DNA of 64,000 nucleotides from Oscillibacter valericigenes (GTDB taxonomy: Bacteria > Bacillota > Clostridia > Oscillospirales > Oscillospiraceae): assembly GCF_021531435.1 (NCBI RefSeq), contig NZ_JAFBIS010000009.1, positions 47,862 through 111,861 on the forward strand. Direction: 5' to 3'. Numbering within the stretch: position 1 is the first letter of the stretch; each line of letters begins with the position of its first letter. A program made the translations under genes and the position numbers. Below are positions 31,038 through 39,806 of the stretch, piece after piece. The notes below the pieces were generated by a model that saw nothing but the letters and a program-made list of their open reading frames with translations, was not told the DNA's origin and made no database searches.

Positions 31038-31066
31038 TTGTATTTAGTGGCGTGAACTGGTATAAT
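31038..31066 (+). promoter_or_regulatory. Promoter of the M50-scpAB operon
   Basis: TTGTAT (31038-31043), 17 bases, TATAAT (31061-31066) preceded by TGG (extended -10). Confidence 0.72.
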
Positions 31067-31104
31067 ACTCCTATATTTTGGGCTATTATGAGTTGGAGCG
31101 CGCT

Positions 31105-31764
31105 ATGCTGCATTATCTTCAGGAATTATTTCGGGCGTTGGACATGGTTTCCCTGCTGGACGCCGTCCTCCGTGTGGCGGCTGTCTTGCTGTGTCTGACC
31201 GTTCATGAGACCTGCCATGGACTGGCGGCCTATGCACTGGGCGACCCCACCGCCAAATCCATGCACCGGCTGTCCCTGAATCCGCTGCACCATATCGACT
31301 GGTTCGGCCTGTTTATGATGTTCGCGGCAGGATTTGGCTGGGCAAAGCCGGTGCCGGTGGACCCCCGGTATTTCAAGAAACCGAAGGAGGGCATGGCCCT
31401 GACAGCACTGGCTGGGCCGGTCTCCAATTTTCTGCTGGCGCTGCTCCTCATGTTCATCAGTAAAATGATTTACCTTTACGCCCCTTATTCCGCGGCGCTG
31501 GATGTGCTTTTTACCTTCTGCCTTTACACAGCGGCGCCTTTGTCTATCGGTCTGGGGCTGTTCAATCTCATTCCCATCCCGCCGCTGGATGGCTCCAAGG
31601 TTATTGCGGTGCTGCTGCCGGACCAGACGTATGTGAAGCTGATGCGGTATGAGCGGTACGGGATGCTGCTGCTCTTGGCGCTGTCCCTCCTGGGGATTTC
31701 CGGCGGTTTTATCAGCGGCGCCATTATGCGGGTGTATGAGGTATTTTTCAACTTGATCTATTGA
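31105..31764 (+). CDS. Site-2 protease family (M50) membrane metalloprotease
   Basis: A 219-residue integral membrane protein with about five helices. The zinc motif HETCH lies in CLTVHETCHGLAAYALGD, and the second-site motif is NLIPIPPLDGSK. These mark the rhomboid-like group of small M50 proteins seen beside scpA in Firmicutes. The substrate is unknown. ATG 31105 was chosen with GGAG six bases before; a TTG at 31078 is too close to the promoter. The scpA frame starts within ten bases of its stop. Confidence 0.93.
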   Translation: MLHYLQELFRALDMVSLLDAVLRVAAVLLCLTVHETCHGLAAYALGDPTAKSMHRLSLNPLHHIDWFGLFMMFAAGFGWAKPVPVDPRYFKKPKEGMALTALAGPVSNFLLALLLMFISKMIYLYAPYSAALDVLFTFCLYTAAPLSIGLGLFNLIPIPPLDGSKVIAVLLPDQTYVKLMRYERYGMLLLLALSLLGISGGFISGAIMRVYEVFFNLIY

Positions 31765-31774
31765 GGTGGGCTTT

Positions 31775-32557
31775 TTGGAAAACCCTGTATTTAAATTGGA
31801 AAAAGTGGTCCGCTCCCGGACGGAGGAGATGCAGGACTTTGAAGGGCCTCTGGACCTGATCCTGTTTTTGCTGAGCAAGAACAAGATGGAGATCCAGGAC
31901 ATCTCTATTTCCCTGATCTGCGACCAGTATCTTCTGTGGCTGGAGCAGCGGCAGAAGATGGATCTGGAGGTGGCCAGCGAATTCGTCACCATGGCCTCCC
32001 ATCTGGTGTATATCAAGACCAGGATGCTGCTGTCCATCGAGGATGAAGAGGCCCAGAGCGAGATGGACGCCCTGATCCAATCCCTGGAGGAGCGGCGCCG
32101 GAACGAGAATTATATCCGCGTCAAGACCCTGGCTGCCAAGCTGGGTCCCATGGGGGAGTTTGGCCGCAATATCATCACCCGGAACCCGGAGCCGGTGAAG
32201 CGGGGCAAAATCTACGAATACGATCAGGAGCGGGCGGATCTGGTGCTTGCCATGGCGGAGATCCAGAACCGGGCGGAACGCGCCCTGCCGCCGCCCAAGG
32301 CCGCTTTTCAGGATATTGTTCAGCACGAGCCCTATCCTGTGGAGAGCAAGGCCCGGGAAATTATTCGACAGCTCAAGGAACACGGCATCACCCGGTTTCG
32401 ACTGCTGTTCCGGAACAATCGGAGCCGCAGCGAGATCGTGGCGACATTTCTGGCAGTGCTGGAGCTCTGCCGGGCCCGTGTGCTGCGGCTGGCTGGTTCT
32501 GAGACGGACTGCACCGTCCGTCAGGAAGGCGAGCTGCCGGACAATCTGATGCTGTAA
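31775..32557 (+). CDS. scpA: Segregation and condensation protein A
   Basis: A 260-residue kleisin subunit of the SMC-ScpAB complex that condenses and segregates the chromosome. It contains the family signature FEGPLDLILFLLSKNKMEIQ near the N-terminus, VASEFVTMASHLVYIKTRML, and the C-terminal winged-helix that binds the SMC head (TRFRLLFRNNRSRSEIVATF). I chose the TTG at 31775, which follows GAGGTGG at proper spacing; a GTG at 31766 would sit inside that site. It overlaps no gene and is followed by scpB. Confidence 0.94.
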   Translation: MENPVFKLEKVVRSRTEEMQDFEGPLDLILFLLSKNKMEIQDISISLICDQYLLWLEQRQKMDLEVASEFVTMASHLVYIKTRMLLSIEDEEAQSEMDALIQSLEERRRNENYIRVKTLAAKLGPMGEFGRNIITRNPEPVKRGKIYEYDQERADLVLAMAEIQNRAERALPPPKAAFQDIVQHEPYPVESKAREIIRQLKEHGITRFRLLFRNNRSRSEIVATFLAVLELCRARVLRLAGSETDCTVRQEGELPDNLML

Positions 32558-32576
32558 TTCACAGAAGGAGACTGCC

Positions 32577-33230
32577 ATGGAAAGCATGGAGATGAAAGAA
32601 ATCGAATCCGCTATTGAGGGCATCCTGTTCGCGTCCGGGGAGCCTGTGCACGTGGAGCGCATCTGCGTGGCGCTGGACATGGACCGCCCCACCGTGGAGC
32701 AGGTGCTTCAAAAGCTGATGGACTACTACGCCTATGAGCGCCGGGGTATCCGCCTGCTGCACATTGAGGATAGCTGGCAGCTTTGCTCCGCACCGGATTA
32801 CGCGGATGTCATCCGCAAGGCTTTTGAGATTCGCAAGCCCGCCAAGCTGAGCCAGCCGGCGTTGGAAGTGCTGACGATCATCGCCTATTACCAGCCCACC
32901 ACCCGGGCTTATGTGGACCAGATCCGGGGCGTGGACAGCTCTTATACGATTGGGCTTCTTTTGGACCGAAAGCTGATCGAGGAATGCGGCCGGCTCCAGG
33001 TGCCCGGCCGGCCCCGGCTGTACCGCACCACCAAGCAGTTCCTGCGGGCCTTCCATTTGACCAGCCTGGAGGACTTGCCGGAAATGCCGGACCTGGGCGG
33101 GGAGGGACAGATGCGCCTGAATGAGGACGGCCAGATTGTAGACCCCGCTGAGGAGGCGGAGATCACCGGCGCCGATACGCCGGAGGAGGCCGCTTTCCCG
33201 GAATCCGGTACCGAAGCGCCAGAAGAATAA
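32577..33230 (+). CDS. scpB: Segregation and condensation protein B
   Basis: A 217-residue ScpB protein, partner of ScpA, with two winged helices: EIESAIEGILFASGEPVHVE at the start, and PALEVLTIIAYYQPTTRAYV and IRGVDSSYTIGLLLDRKLIE in the second domain, then LYRTTKQFLRAFHL. The acidic, low-complexity tail (about 170-217) is variable in the family. AAGGAG lies before the ATG. Typical operon order scpA-scpB. Confidence 0.96.
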   Translation: MESMEMKEIESAIEGILFASGEPVHVERICVALDMDRPTVEQVLQKLMDYYAYERRGIRLLHIEDSWQLCSAPDYADVIRKAFEIRKPAKLSQPALEVLTIIAYYQPTTRAYVDQIRGVDSSYTIGLLLDRKLIEECGRLQVPGRPRLYRTTKQFLRAFHLTSLEDLPEMPDLGGEGQMRLNEDGQIVDPAEEAEITGADTPEEAAFPESGTEAPEE

Positions 33231-33265
33231 ACATTCATAACAGCTTTGGCGGGAGGTGAGATGCA

Positions 33266-33922
33266 TTGACAGTCGTATTGTGGATACTGGGCATTTTGCT
33301 GGCGCTGCTTGTGCTGCTGTGCCTGACCCGGGTGGGTGTCTATGCGGTATTCGGCGATGCGCTTGCGCTGGATGCCAAGATCGGCCCCTTCCGCATCCAT
33401 ATCCTGCCCGGCAAGAAACAGGATAAAAAGAGGGAAAAACGGGCAAAAAAACCGAAAGAAGCAGAAAAATCGGAGGAAAAAGCAGAAAAAAAGCCGTGTT
33501 TTCCCAAGCCTTCCATGGCGGATATCCGGGAGGCGGTATCCGTTCTCTGGCCGCCGCTGAAGCGGGCGCTGAACCGCACCAGACGGGGAGTGCGCATCCA
33601 CCCGATGGACTTGTGCGTGACCCTGGGCGGCCAAGAGGACCCGGCTGCCGCCGCGCAGCTGTATGGGGAAGCTCACGCCGGTGTCTGGGCGGTCATGCCT
33701 GTGCTGGAGCGGCTGCTGGTCATTCCTGAGCCCCATATCCATATAGGGATCGATTTCAATGCATCTGAGACGAAAGTTGAGGGAGAGCTTGGCGTTACGG
33801 CCAGAGTCGGCACGCTGCTGGCAGTAGGCGCCACCGTCGCATTCCCGGCACTGAAATGGTTCCTTCGTTATCGGAAAAAACAAAAAAAGCAGCCGCCGGA
33901 GCCAAAAGCGGCAACAGCTTGA
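33266..33922 (+). CDS. DUF2953 membrane-anchored protein
   Basis: A 218-residue protein with an N-terminal membrane helix (VVLWILGILLALLVLLC), a Lys/Glu-rich charged linker at about 50-75 and a beta-rich C-terminal domain with RRGVRIHPMDLCVTLGG. This is the DUF2953 (YtfI-type) arrangement; in Bacillus ytfI is adjacent to ytfJ/gerW, as here. TTG is the start, with GGGAGGTGAG just upstream. Function unknown; context suggests a sporulation link. Confidence 0.85.
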   Translation: MTVVLWILGILLALLVLLCLTRVGVYAVFGDALALDAKIGPFRIHILPGKKQDKKREKRAKKPKEAEKSEEKAEKKPCFPKPSMADIREAVSVLWPPLKRALNRTRRGVRIHPMDLCVTLGGQEDPAAAAQLYGEAHAGVWAVMPVLERLLVIPEPHIHIGIDFNASETKVEGELGVTARVGTLLAVGATVAFPALKWFLRYRKKQKKQPPEPKAATA

Positions 33923-33938
33923 GAAAGGATGGTCATAG

Positions 33939-34337
33939 ATGGAAAACAAGATGGAGAACAAGAACCCACTGAGCGATATGATGCGCACCACGATGGAAAA
34001 GGTGCGGGAGATGGTGGATACCAACACCATTGTCGGCCAGCCCATCACTACCCCGGACGGCGTGACCCTGATCCCCATTTCCAAGGTCAGCTTCGGCTTT
34101 GGCAGCGGCGGCGGAGATTATGGCAAAGCCCCGAAGGAGAACTTCGGCGGCGGCGCGGGCGCCGGCGTCAAGATCGACCCTGTGGCGTTCCTGGTCATCA
34201 AGGATGGAACTACCCGCGTCCTGCCGGTAGCCGTGCCTCCCGCGTCCACCGTGGACCGCATCGTGGACATGGCGCCGGATATCATGGATAAAGTGGAAAA
34301 ATTTTTCGACAAGAAAGAAGCAAAAGAAACGCTCTGA
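33939..34337 (+). CDS. gerW: GerW (YtfJ) family sporulation protein
   Basis: A 132-residue YtfJ/GerW-family protein: MRTTMEKVREMVDTNTIVGQ, PITTPDGVTLIPISKVSFGF, the glycine-rich GSGGGDYGKAPKENFGGG and DPVAFLVIKDG. Bacillus YtfJ is made in the forespore and needed for proper germination. AGGATGG precedes the first ATG at 33939, and a second in-frame ATG follows four codons later. It lies 16 bases after DUF2953. Confidence 0.93.
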   Translation: MENKMENKNPLSDMMRTTMEKVREMVDTNTIVGQPITTPDGVTLIPISKVSFGFGSGGGDYGKAPKENFGGGAGAGVKIDPVAFLVIKDGTTRVLPVAVPPASTVDRIVDMAPDIMDKVEKFFDKKEAKETL

Positions 34338-34382
34338 GAGGGGTATACTACCATCACTGTGAACAAATGAGGTGATGGCGGT

Positions 34383-35486
34383 ATGCACCGGCGTATTCCG
34401 GCATTTTTTATGGCAGCATGGCTGCTGTTCAGTATATTCCCTTGTCAGGCAAAAGCAGTGGGGACCTCTGCCGCCTCCGCGATCCTGATGGATGCGGACA
34501 GCGGCCGGGTGCTGTATGAGCAGAACGCCGACGCCCGGATGCTGATTGCAAGCACCACGAAGATCCTGACCGCGCTGGTGGCCATCCGGGAGGGAAATCT
34601 GTCGGATGTGGTCACGGTCAAGCGGGAGGCCACGCTGACGGAGGGATCCTCCATGTACCTGAAAGAGGGGGAACAGCTGACCCTGGAGGCGCTGCTCTAC
34701 GGGCTGATGCTTTGCTCCGGAAACGACGCTGCAGTGGCCATTGCGGACCATGTGGGCGGCAGTCAGAAGTGCTTTGTAAAACTGATGAATGAAACGGCCC
34801 GGGAGTTGGGAATGGAGGATTCCTCCTTTGCAAATCCCAATGGCCTTGACGCGGAGGACCACTATTCCACCGCACGGGACATGGCGAAGCTGGCCTGTGC
34901 CGCGGTGAAGAACGAAACACTGCTCCGCATCGCCTCCACCCAGAGCGTTACCATCGGCGGACGTACCATGACGAACCACAACAAGCTGCTGCGGTATGTG
35001 GACGGCTGCCTGGGCCTCAAGACCGGATATACCCGGGCCGCTGGCCGGACGCTGGTAAGCTGCTGTGAGCGAAACGGACAGCGGTTGGTGGCGGTGACGC
35101 TCCAGGACGGCAACGACTGGGCGGACCATGAGGCGCTGTATAACTACGGCTTTTCCACCTATCCCGCTCACAGGGCGGCAATTCTGGGCAAAACGCTGTA
35201 CCAGGCGCCTGTGAAGGACGGGCTTCGGGATACCGTATCCCTGGCGGCGGCTGAGAGCTTTTCCTGGCCGCTGGCGGAGGGGGAACAGCTGGAGATGCGT
35301 GTGGAACTGGATACGCCTCTGACAGCTCCTGTGATGGCCGGCAGCAGGGCCGGAGAAGCCGTATTTACCCTGGATGGCAGGGAAGTGGGCCGGGTGGAGC
35401 TGCTGTGCGGCGAATCCGTCCCGCCGAAGCTGGAGTCCGCCATGGCAACACTGAAACGAGGGTTTTCCTTTTCCGATGAGGATTGA
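34383..35486 (+). CDS. D-alanyl-D-alanine carboxypeptidase (DacF/PBP5 type)
   Basis: A 367-residue secreted serine carboxypeptidase (peptidase S11) that trims peptidoglycan stem peptides. A signal peptide is followed by the SxxK motif in IASTTKILTAL (about 56-59), SGN in CSGNDAAVA (about 112) and KTG in GLKTGYTRAAGRTLV (about 212). The C-terminal beta domain is shortened. The location after gerW and the size suggest the sporulation homologue DacF rather than vegetative DacA, but this is inference. GAGGTGATGGCGGT precedes the ATG. Confidence 0.92.
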   Translation: MHRRIPAFFMAAWLLFSIFPCQAKAVGTSAASAILMDADSGRVLYEQNADARMLIASTTKILTALVAIREGNLSDVVTVKREATLTEGSSMYLKEGEQLTLEALLYGLMLCSGNDAAVAIADHVGGSQKCFVKLMNETARELGMEDSSFANPNGLDAEDHYSTARDMAKLACAAVKNETLLRIASTQSVTIGGRTMTNHNKLLRYVDGCLGLKTGYTRAAGRTLVSCCERNGQRLVAVTLQDGNDWADHEALYNYGFSTYPAHRAAILGKTLYQAPVKDGLRDTVSLAAAESFSWPLAEGEQLEMRVELDTPLTAPVMAGSRAGEAVFTLDGREVGRVELLCGESVPPKLESAMATLKRGFSFSDED

Positions 35487-35489
35487 CAG

Positions 35490-36197
35490 ATGGAAGAACG
35501 ACTGCAAAAATTGCTTTCCGCCGCCGGGGTATGCTCCCGCCGGGCGGCGGAGGCTTACATCGCGGCTGGCCGGGTCACGGTCAACGGCATTCCGGCGGAG
35601 CTGGGTCGGCGGGCCGACCCGGAAAAAGATGACATCCGGCTGGACGGCAAGCCCATTTCCGGCCCAGCGGAGCCGGTGTATCTCCTGCTGAACAAGCCAC
35701 GGGGATATGTCACCACGCTTTCCGATGAAGAAGGCCGGAAAACAGTGGCGGACCTTGTGCGGGACTGCGGCGCGCGGGTGTATCCCGTGGGCCGTCTGGA
35801 CCTGGATTCCGAGGGACTGCTGCTGATGACCAACGATGGAGCGCTGATGCAGCGGCTCATCCATCCCAGCGGTGAGATAGATAAGACGTATCAAGTTTCC
35901 GTCTATGGCCCCGTGCAGGGCTGCGCGGCGCGGCTGGCGTCCTTGACGGATCTGGAAGGGGAGTCGATCCGCCCGGCCCGGGTGGAAGTCCTGCGGCAGG
36001 GCAGGGAGACGGCGGAGCTTTCCATGACCATCCATGAGGGCAAAAACCGCCAGATCCGGCGGATGTGCGCTGCCTGCGGCCTGACGGTGAAACGCCTGCG
36101 GCGGGTGAAAGAGCACACGTTGGAACTGGGCGATCTGCCGGTAGGAGCATGGCGTTATCTGATGCCGGAGGAAGTAAAAGCCCTGCAGGAAGGATAA
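35490..36197 (+). CDS. Ribosomal pseudouridine synthase, RsuA/RluB family
   Basis: A 235-residue pseudouridine synthase. An N-terminal S4 RNA-binding domain (MEERLQKLLSAAGVCSRRAA) precedes a catalytic domain with VYPVGRLDLDSEGLLLMTND, in which the Asp of RLD is the catalytic residue, and EGKNRQIRRMCAACGL. The protein is of RluB/RsuA type and modifies 23S (or 16S) rRNA; which position cannot be said. It is the last gene of the M50-scpAB-gerW-dacF operon, starting four bases after the carboxypeptidase. Confidence 0.93.
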   Translation: MEERLQKLLSAAGVCSRRAAEAYIAAGRVTVNGIPAELGRRADPEKDDIRLDGKPISGPAEPVYLLLNKPRGYVTTLSDEEGRKTVADLVRDCGARVYPVGRLDLDSEGLLLMTNDGALMQRLIHPSGEIDKTYQVSVYGPVQGCAARLASLTDLEGESIRPARVEVLRQGRETAELSMTIHEGKNRQIRRMCAACGLTVKRLRRVKEHTLELGDLPVGAWRYLMPEEVKALQEG

Positions 36198-36233
36198 ACA
36201 ACCGCGGACTGCGGCTGCTTATCCTTCTTTTTG
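36190..36233 (+). terminator. Terminator after pseudouridine synthase
   Basis: AAGGATAA (beginning in the last codons) pairs with TTATCCTT around an inner CCGC/GCGG hairpin, followed by CTTTTTG. Confidence 0.75.
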
Positions 36234-36263
36234 CAAGAGGCAGAAAAAAACTCGCAAAAAACA

Positions 36264-36292
36264 TTTTCTTTTCCTTGCTTGTGTGCTATACT
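36264..36292 (+). promoter_or_regulatory. Extended -10 promoter of the RpiR-family operon
   Basis: TATACT (36287-36292) preceded by TGC; the matching -35 (TTTTCT at 36264-36269, 17-base spacing) is poor. Confidence 0.45.
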
Positions 36293-36303
36293 GAAAAGCG
36301 TTG

Positions 36304-36357
36304 AAAATCAGACAATGGTCTGATTTTTATAATGTCGGAGGCAAACAAACAGCCTCC
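36304..36357 (+). promoter_or_regulatory. Two hairpins in the RpiR-family leader
   Basis: AAAATCAGAC (36304-36313) pairs with GTCTGATTTT (36318-36327), ending in a T run (terminator-like), and GGAGGC (36337-36342) pairs with GCCTCC (36352-36357). The first could attenuate transcription; alternatively it is a leftover upstream terminator. Confidence 0.4.
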
Positions 36358-36387
36358 AGATGATAGACAGACACGGAGGGAAAGACC

Positions 36388-37254
36388 GTGGCAAAGAGTA
36401 TTTTACATACGATAGAGAGCAGTATGAGCGGGTTTTCCAAGGGTCAGAAACGGATCGCCGGCTATATTTTGGAGAATTACGATAAAGCCGCTTTTATGAC
36501 CGCCAGCAAGCTGGGCAAACTGGTAGGTGTCAGCGAATCCACCGTGGTGCGGTTTGCTTCGGAGCTGGGCTACGACGGCTATCCCAGTATGCAGCGGGCC
36601 TTGCAGGAGATGATCCGCAGCCGCCTGACCTCCACGCAGCGCATCCAGGCGGCAGGCGACCTTTTTGATCGCCAGGACCTGCTGGGCGCCGTTTTGCAGT
36701 CCGATATCGACAAGCTGCGGGAGATCGTGGCCGAGGCGGACCGGACGGAGTTTGACAATGTGGTGGAGCGTATCATGGGAGCCCGCCATATCTATATTCT
36801 CGGTGTCCGATCTTCTTCCTTTGTGGCCGGATATTTGAATTTTTACATGCACCTGCTGTGCGAGAATGTGACGCTGGTGCAGTCCAACGCGGCGGGAGAG
36901 ATCTTCGAGCAGCTCTTCCGCATCGGGCCGGAGGATGTGATGCTTGCCATCAGCTTTCCCCGGTACTCCAAGGTGACTATGAATACGGTAAAATTCGCCC
37001 AGGACCGTGGTGCCAGCATCATTGCCATCACCGACAATGAACTGTCTCCGGTCTACCAGATGTCTGATGCGGCGCTGCTGGCGCCCTGTGAGATGATCTC
37101 CTTTGTGGATTCCATGGTGGCGCCCCTGTCCCTCATTAACGCGCTGCTGGTGGCACTGGCACACCGCATGGGAACAGATGTGGCCACCACCTTCGCGGAG
37201 CTGGAGGACATTTGGAACGAATACGGCGTATTCGGAAAGATGGATGATGAGTAA
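36388..37254 (+). CDS. MurR/RpiR family transcriptional regulator
   Basis: A 288-residue regulator with an N-terminal HTH (LVGVSESTVVRFASELGYDG, about 40-60) and a C-terminal SIS sugar-phosphate-binding domain (about 110-260), including ARHIYILGVRSSSFVAGYL and SFPRYSKVTMNTVKFAQDRG. Members control sugar or N-acetylmuramic acid catabolism. Start is GTG at 36388 with GGAGGGAAAGACC upstream. It overlaps the flavoprotein gene by eight bases, which is not an obvious target, so its regulon is unclear. Confidence 0.92.
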   Translation: MAKSILHTIESSMSGFSKGQKRIAGYILENYDKAAFMTASKLGKLVGVSESTVVRFASELGYDGYPSMQRALQEMIRSRLTSTQRIQAAGDLFDRQDLLGAVLQSDIDKLREIVAEADRTEFDNVVERIMGARHIYILGVRSSSFVAGYLNFYMHLLCENVTLVQSNAAGEIFEQLFRIGPEDVMLAISFPRYSKVTMNTVKFAQDRGASIIAITDNELSPVYQMSDAALLAPCEMISFVDSMVAPLSLINALLVALAHRMGTDVATTFAELEDIWNEYGVFGKMDDE

Positions 37255-38482
37255 AGAGATCGTAGTGGTCGGCGGCGGCGCCGCCGGCATGATGGCCGCC
37301 ATCTCCGCGGCGGAGAAGGGCGCCCACGTGACCCTGCTGGAGCCCAATGAACGGCTGGGTAAAAAATTGAACATCACCGGAAAGGGTCGTTGCAACGTTA
37401 CTAACGACGCGGGGCTGGAGGAACTGCTGGCGAACACGCCGAAAAACGGCAAATTCCTATACAGCGTCTTTTCCCGCTTTGATGGCCGGGATACCAAAGC
37501 GTTTTTCGAAAGCCTGGGCGTTCCGCTGAAAACGGAGCGGGGGAACCGGGTGTTCCCGGTGTCCGACCGGGCTTTTGACATCAGCGGCGCCCTGGAGCGG
37601 CGTCTGAAAGCTTTGAAGGTCGTTCTGCGCCGGGACCGGGCGGTATCTCTGGACATCCGGGACGGTATGGTTTGCGGTGTGACTGGCGAAAAGGGAAGTT
37701 ATCCGGCGGAGGCTGTCATTCTGGCAACCGGAGGCGTCAGCTATCCCGCCACCGGCTCCACTGGGGAGGGACACCGCATGGCGGCGGAGGCCGGGCATAC
37801 GGTGACGCCGCTGCAGGGTTCACTGGTACCGCTTCGGGAGCAGGGGAATAACTGTGCCCGGATGCAGGGACTGAGCCTGCGGAACGTGAGCCTGACGGTA
37901 TTTGAGAACGGCAAAAAAATCTACACGGATTTCGGCGAAATGCTGTTCACCCATTTCGGCGTCAGCGGTCCTCTGATTTTGTCCGCTTCCGCCCACATGC
38001 GGCGTTTCGAGAAAAAGGCGTACCGCATCGAGATCGACCTGAAGCCTGCGCTGGACGAGCAGCAGCTCGACAAGCGGCTTCTGTCCGATTTTGCAAAATA
38101 TGCCAACAGCGACTTCTGCAATGCCCTGGATGATCTGCTGCCGCAGAAGCTGATCCCGGTCATCGTGGAGTTATCTGAAATCCCGCCTCACCAGAAGGTC
38201 CATGACCTGACCAAGGAACAGCGGCGGGGACTTCTTCAGTTGCTGAAGCATTTTTCCGTTGCTATCGCCGGGCCCTGCCCGGTGACGGACGCCATTGTGA
38301 CCTCCGGCGGCGTCAAGGTGGGGGAAATTGATCCTAAGACCATGGAATCAAAGCTTGTAAAGGGGTTATACTTCGCAGGTGAGTTGATCGATGTGGACGC
38401 ATATACCGGCGGCTTCAACCTTCAGATCGCCTGGGCCACAGGCCGTGCCGCCGGCTTCGCTGCGGCGGAGAATGAGACATGA
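37247..38482 (+). CDS. BaiN/HI0933-family NAD(P)/FAD-dependent oxidoreductase
   Basis: A 411-residue flavoprotein of the HI0933/BaiN family. The dinucleotide-binding motif is VVVGGGAAGMMAAISAAEKG, followed by LGKKLNITGKGRCNVTN, and the C-terminal FAD motif is GLYFAGELIDVDAYTGG. BaiN is proposed to act in bile-acid dehydroxylation in gut Clostridia, but this family is widespread and no other bai genes are present. ATG 37247 was used; an adjacent ATG at 37244 is equally possible. It overlaps the RpiR-type gene end by eight bases. Confidence 0.92.
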   Translation: MSKEIVVVGGGAAGMMAAISAAEKGAHVTLLEPNERLGKKLNITGKGRCNVTNDAGLEELLANTPKNGKFLYSVFSRFDGRDTKAFFESLGVPLKTERGNRVFPVSDRAFDISGALERRLKALKVVLRRDRAVSLDIRDGMVCGVTGEKGSYPAEAVILATGGVSYPATGSTGEGHRMAAEAGHTVTPLQGSLVPLREQGNNCARMQGLSLRNVSLTVFENGKKIYTDFGEMLFTHFGVSGPLILSASAHMRRFEKKAYRIEIDLKPALDEQQLDKRLLSDFAKYANSDFCNALDDLLPQKLIPVIVELSEIPPHQKVHDLTKEQRRGLLQLLKHFSVAIAGPCPVTDAIVTSGGVKVGEIDPKTMESKLVKGLYFAGELIDVDAYTGGFNLQIAWATGRAAGFAAAENET

Positions 38483-38496
38483 CAGGAGAGACGACT

Positions 38497-39174
38497 ATGC
38501 AGACCATCAACATTGCCATTGACGGACCCTCCGGCGCCGGAAAGAGCACCCTGGCCCGGAGTATTGCCGCAAAACTTGGCTATTTATATGTGGATACCGG
38601 CGCCATTTACCGCACCATCGGTTATCATGCCCTCACCGCCGGCATCGACCCCAAGGACGAGGCGGCGGTGGCCGCGGCCCTGCCCGGCCTCCGGGTGGAG
38701 CTGACTTATGGGGAGGACGGCTTGCAGCATATGTTCCTGAACGGACAGGATGTCACAAAGGAGATCCGGCTGCCGGAGGTATCCATGTACGCCTCCGCCG
38801 TGTCCGCCCATCCGGCGGTACGGGCGTATCTGCTGGAGATGCAGCGGGAACTGGCCCGCACCAATAATGTCATCATGGATGGCCGGGACATCGGCACGGT
38901 AGTCCTGCCGGATGCTCAGGTGAAAGTGTTTTTGACGGCTTCCCCGGAAGCCCGTGCCCGGCGGCGGATGCTGGAGCTGGAGCAGCGGGGCATCCCCCAG
39001 CCTTTTGAGCAGATCCTGACGGATATTCAGGAGCGGGACTGGAATGACTCCCACCGGGCCGCGGCGCCTCTGCGCCAGGCGGAGGACGCCGTTTTGCTGG
39101 ACACCACGGAGCTTACCTTCCAGGAGAGCGAAGCGGCCTTGCTGCATATCATTCGGGAGAGGACGGAAGCATGA
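38497..39174 (+). CDS. cmk: Cytidylate kinase
   Basis: A 225-residue (d)CMP kinase. P-loop GPSGAGKST near the N-terminus, then LGYLYVDTGAIYRTIG, and the conserved NNVIMDGRDIGTVVLP, IQERDWNDSHRAAAPL. ATG 38497 follows CAGGAGAG at six bases; an earlier ATG (38479) has no suitable site. It overlaps plsC by four bases. The cmk-plsC-ispH-rpsA order is a known clostridial gene string. Confidence 0.95.
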   Translation: MQTINIAIDGPSGAGKSTLARSIAAKLGYLYVDTGAIYRTIGYHALTAGIDPKDEAAVAAALPGLRVELTYGEDGLQHMFLNGQDVTKEIRLPEVSMYASAVSAHPAVRAYLLEMQRELARTNNVIMDGRDIGTVVLPDAQVKVFLTASPEARARRRMLELEQRGIPQPFEQILTDIQERDWNDSHRAAAPLRQAEDAVLLDTTELTFQESEAALLHIIRERTEA

Positions 39175-39806
39175 AACCGACAAATGGATTTTTCGTTTTT
39201 GTATATTACGTGCTGGGATTTATCCTGCGGATCATCCATCCCACCACGGTAGAAGGCCTAGAGAAGCTGCCGAAAAGCGGCGTGCTGCTGTGTCCCAACC
39301 ACTCCAGCAACTGGGACCCGGTGCTGCTGGGCACCCGGCTGCCTGTGAATTACCGGCTCCACGCCATGGCAAAGGAGGAGCTGTTCAAAAATCCCATCCT
39401 GGGGTGGATCATCCGGAAACTGGGCGCGTTCCCCGTCAGCCGGGGCAACAACGACATCCAGGCCGTCAAGACCGCCATTCAGGTCCTCAAAGCCGGAGAC
39501 AATCTGCTGATCTTTCCGGAGGGAACTGTGGTCCGCAACGGCGTGGGCTACATAGACGGCCTGCCGGCCCACGCCAAGAGCGGCGCGGCTATGATCGGCG
39601 TCCGCACCGGCGCAAAGCTGGTCCCGGTATTTATGGACGGAGAGAAAAAGCTGTTCCACCGGACCCGCATCATTTTCGGCGACCCCTATGAGCCCCATTA
39701 CACGGGACGCCACGGTACGGCGGATGAGATGCAGAAGATCGCGGATGACCTTCTGGAGCAGGCCTATGCCCTGGGCGGCCAGGCCGTGGGAGGGAAGCCC
39801 CTGTGA
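39171..39806 (+). CDS. plsC: 1-acyl-sn-glycerol-3-phosphate acyltransferase
   Basis: A 211-residue membrane-associated acyltransferase that forms phosphatidic acid. N-terminal hydrophobic segment, NHSSNWD (the NHx4D motif, about residue 43) and FPEGTVVRNG (about residue 116) are the family signatures; AMIGVRTGAKLVPVF follows. Linked by ATGA to cmk and by GTGA to the ispH-rpsA fusion, forming a tightly coupled operon. Confidence 0.95.
   Translation: MKPTNGFFVFVYYVLGFILRIIHPTTVEGLEKLPKSGVLLCPNHSSNWDPVLLGTRLPVNYRLHAMAKEELFKNPILGWIIRKLGAFPVSRGNNDIQAVKTAIQVLKAGDNLLIFPEGTVVRNGVGYIDGLPAHAKSGAAMIGVRTGAKLVPVFMDGEKKLFHRTRIIFGDPYEPHYTGRHGTADEMQKIADDLLEQAYALGGQAVGGKPL

Noticed and set aside
34338..34382. 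SigF-type promoter in front of the dacF-like gene (GTATA present)
   Set aside because: No -10 of the GGnRAnAnTR type lies at a workable distance.
33933..36116. A 727-codon open frame on the minus strand opposite gerW, dacF and the pseudouridine synthase gene
   Set aside because: Long antisense frames are expected in GC-rich DNA. The plus-strand genes have clear families and ribosome sites, while this product has no recognisable domain.
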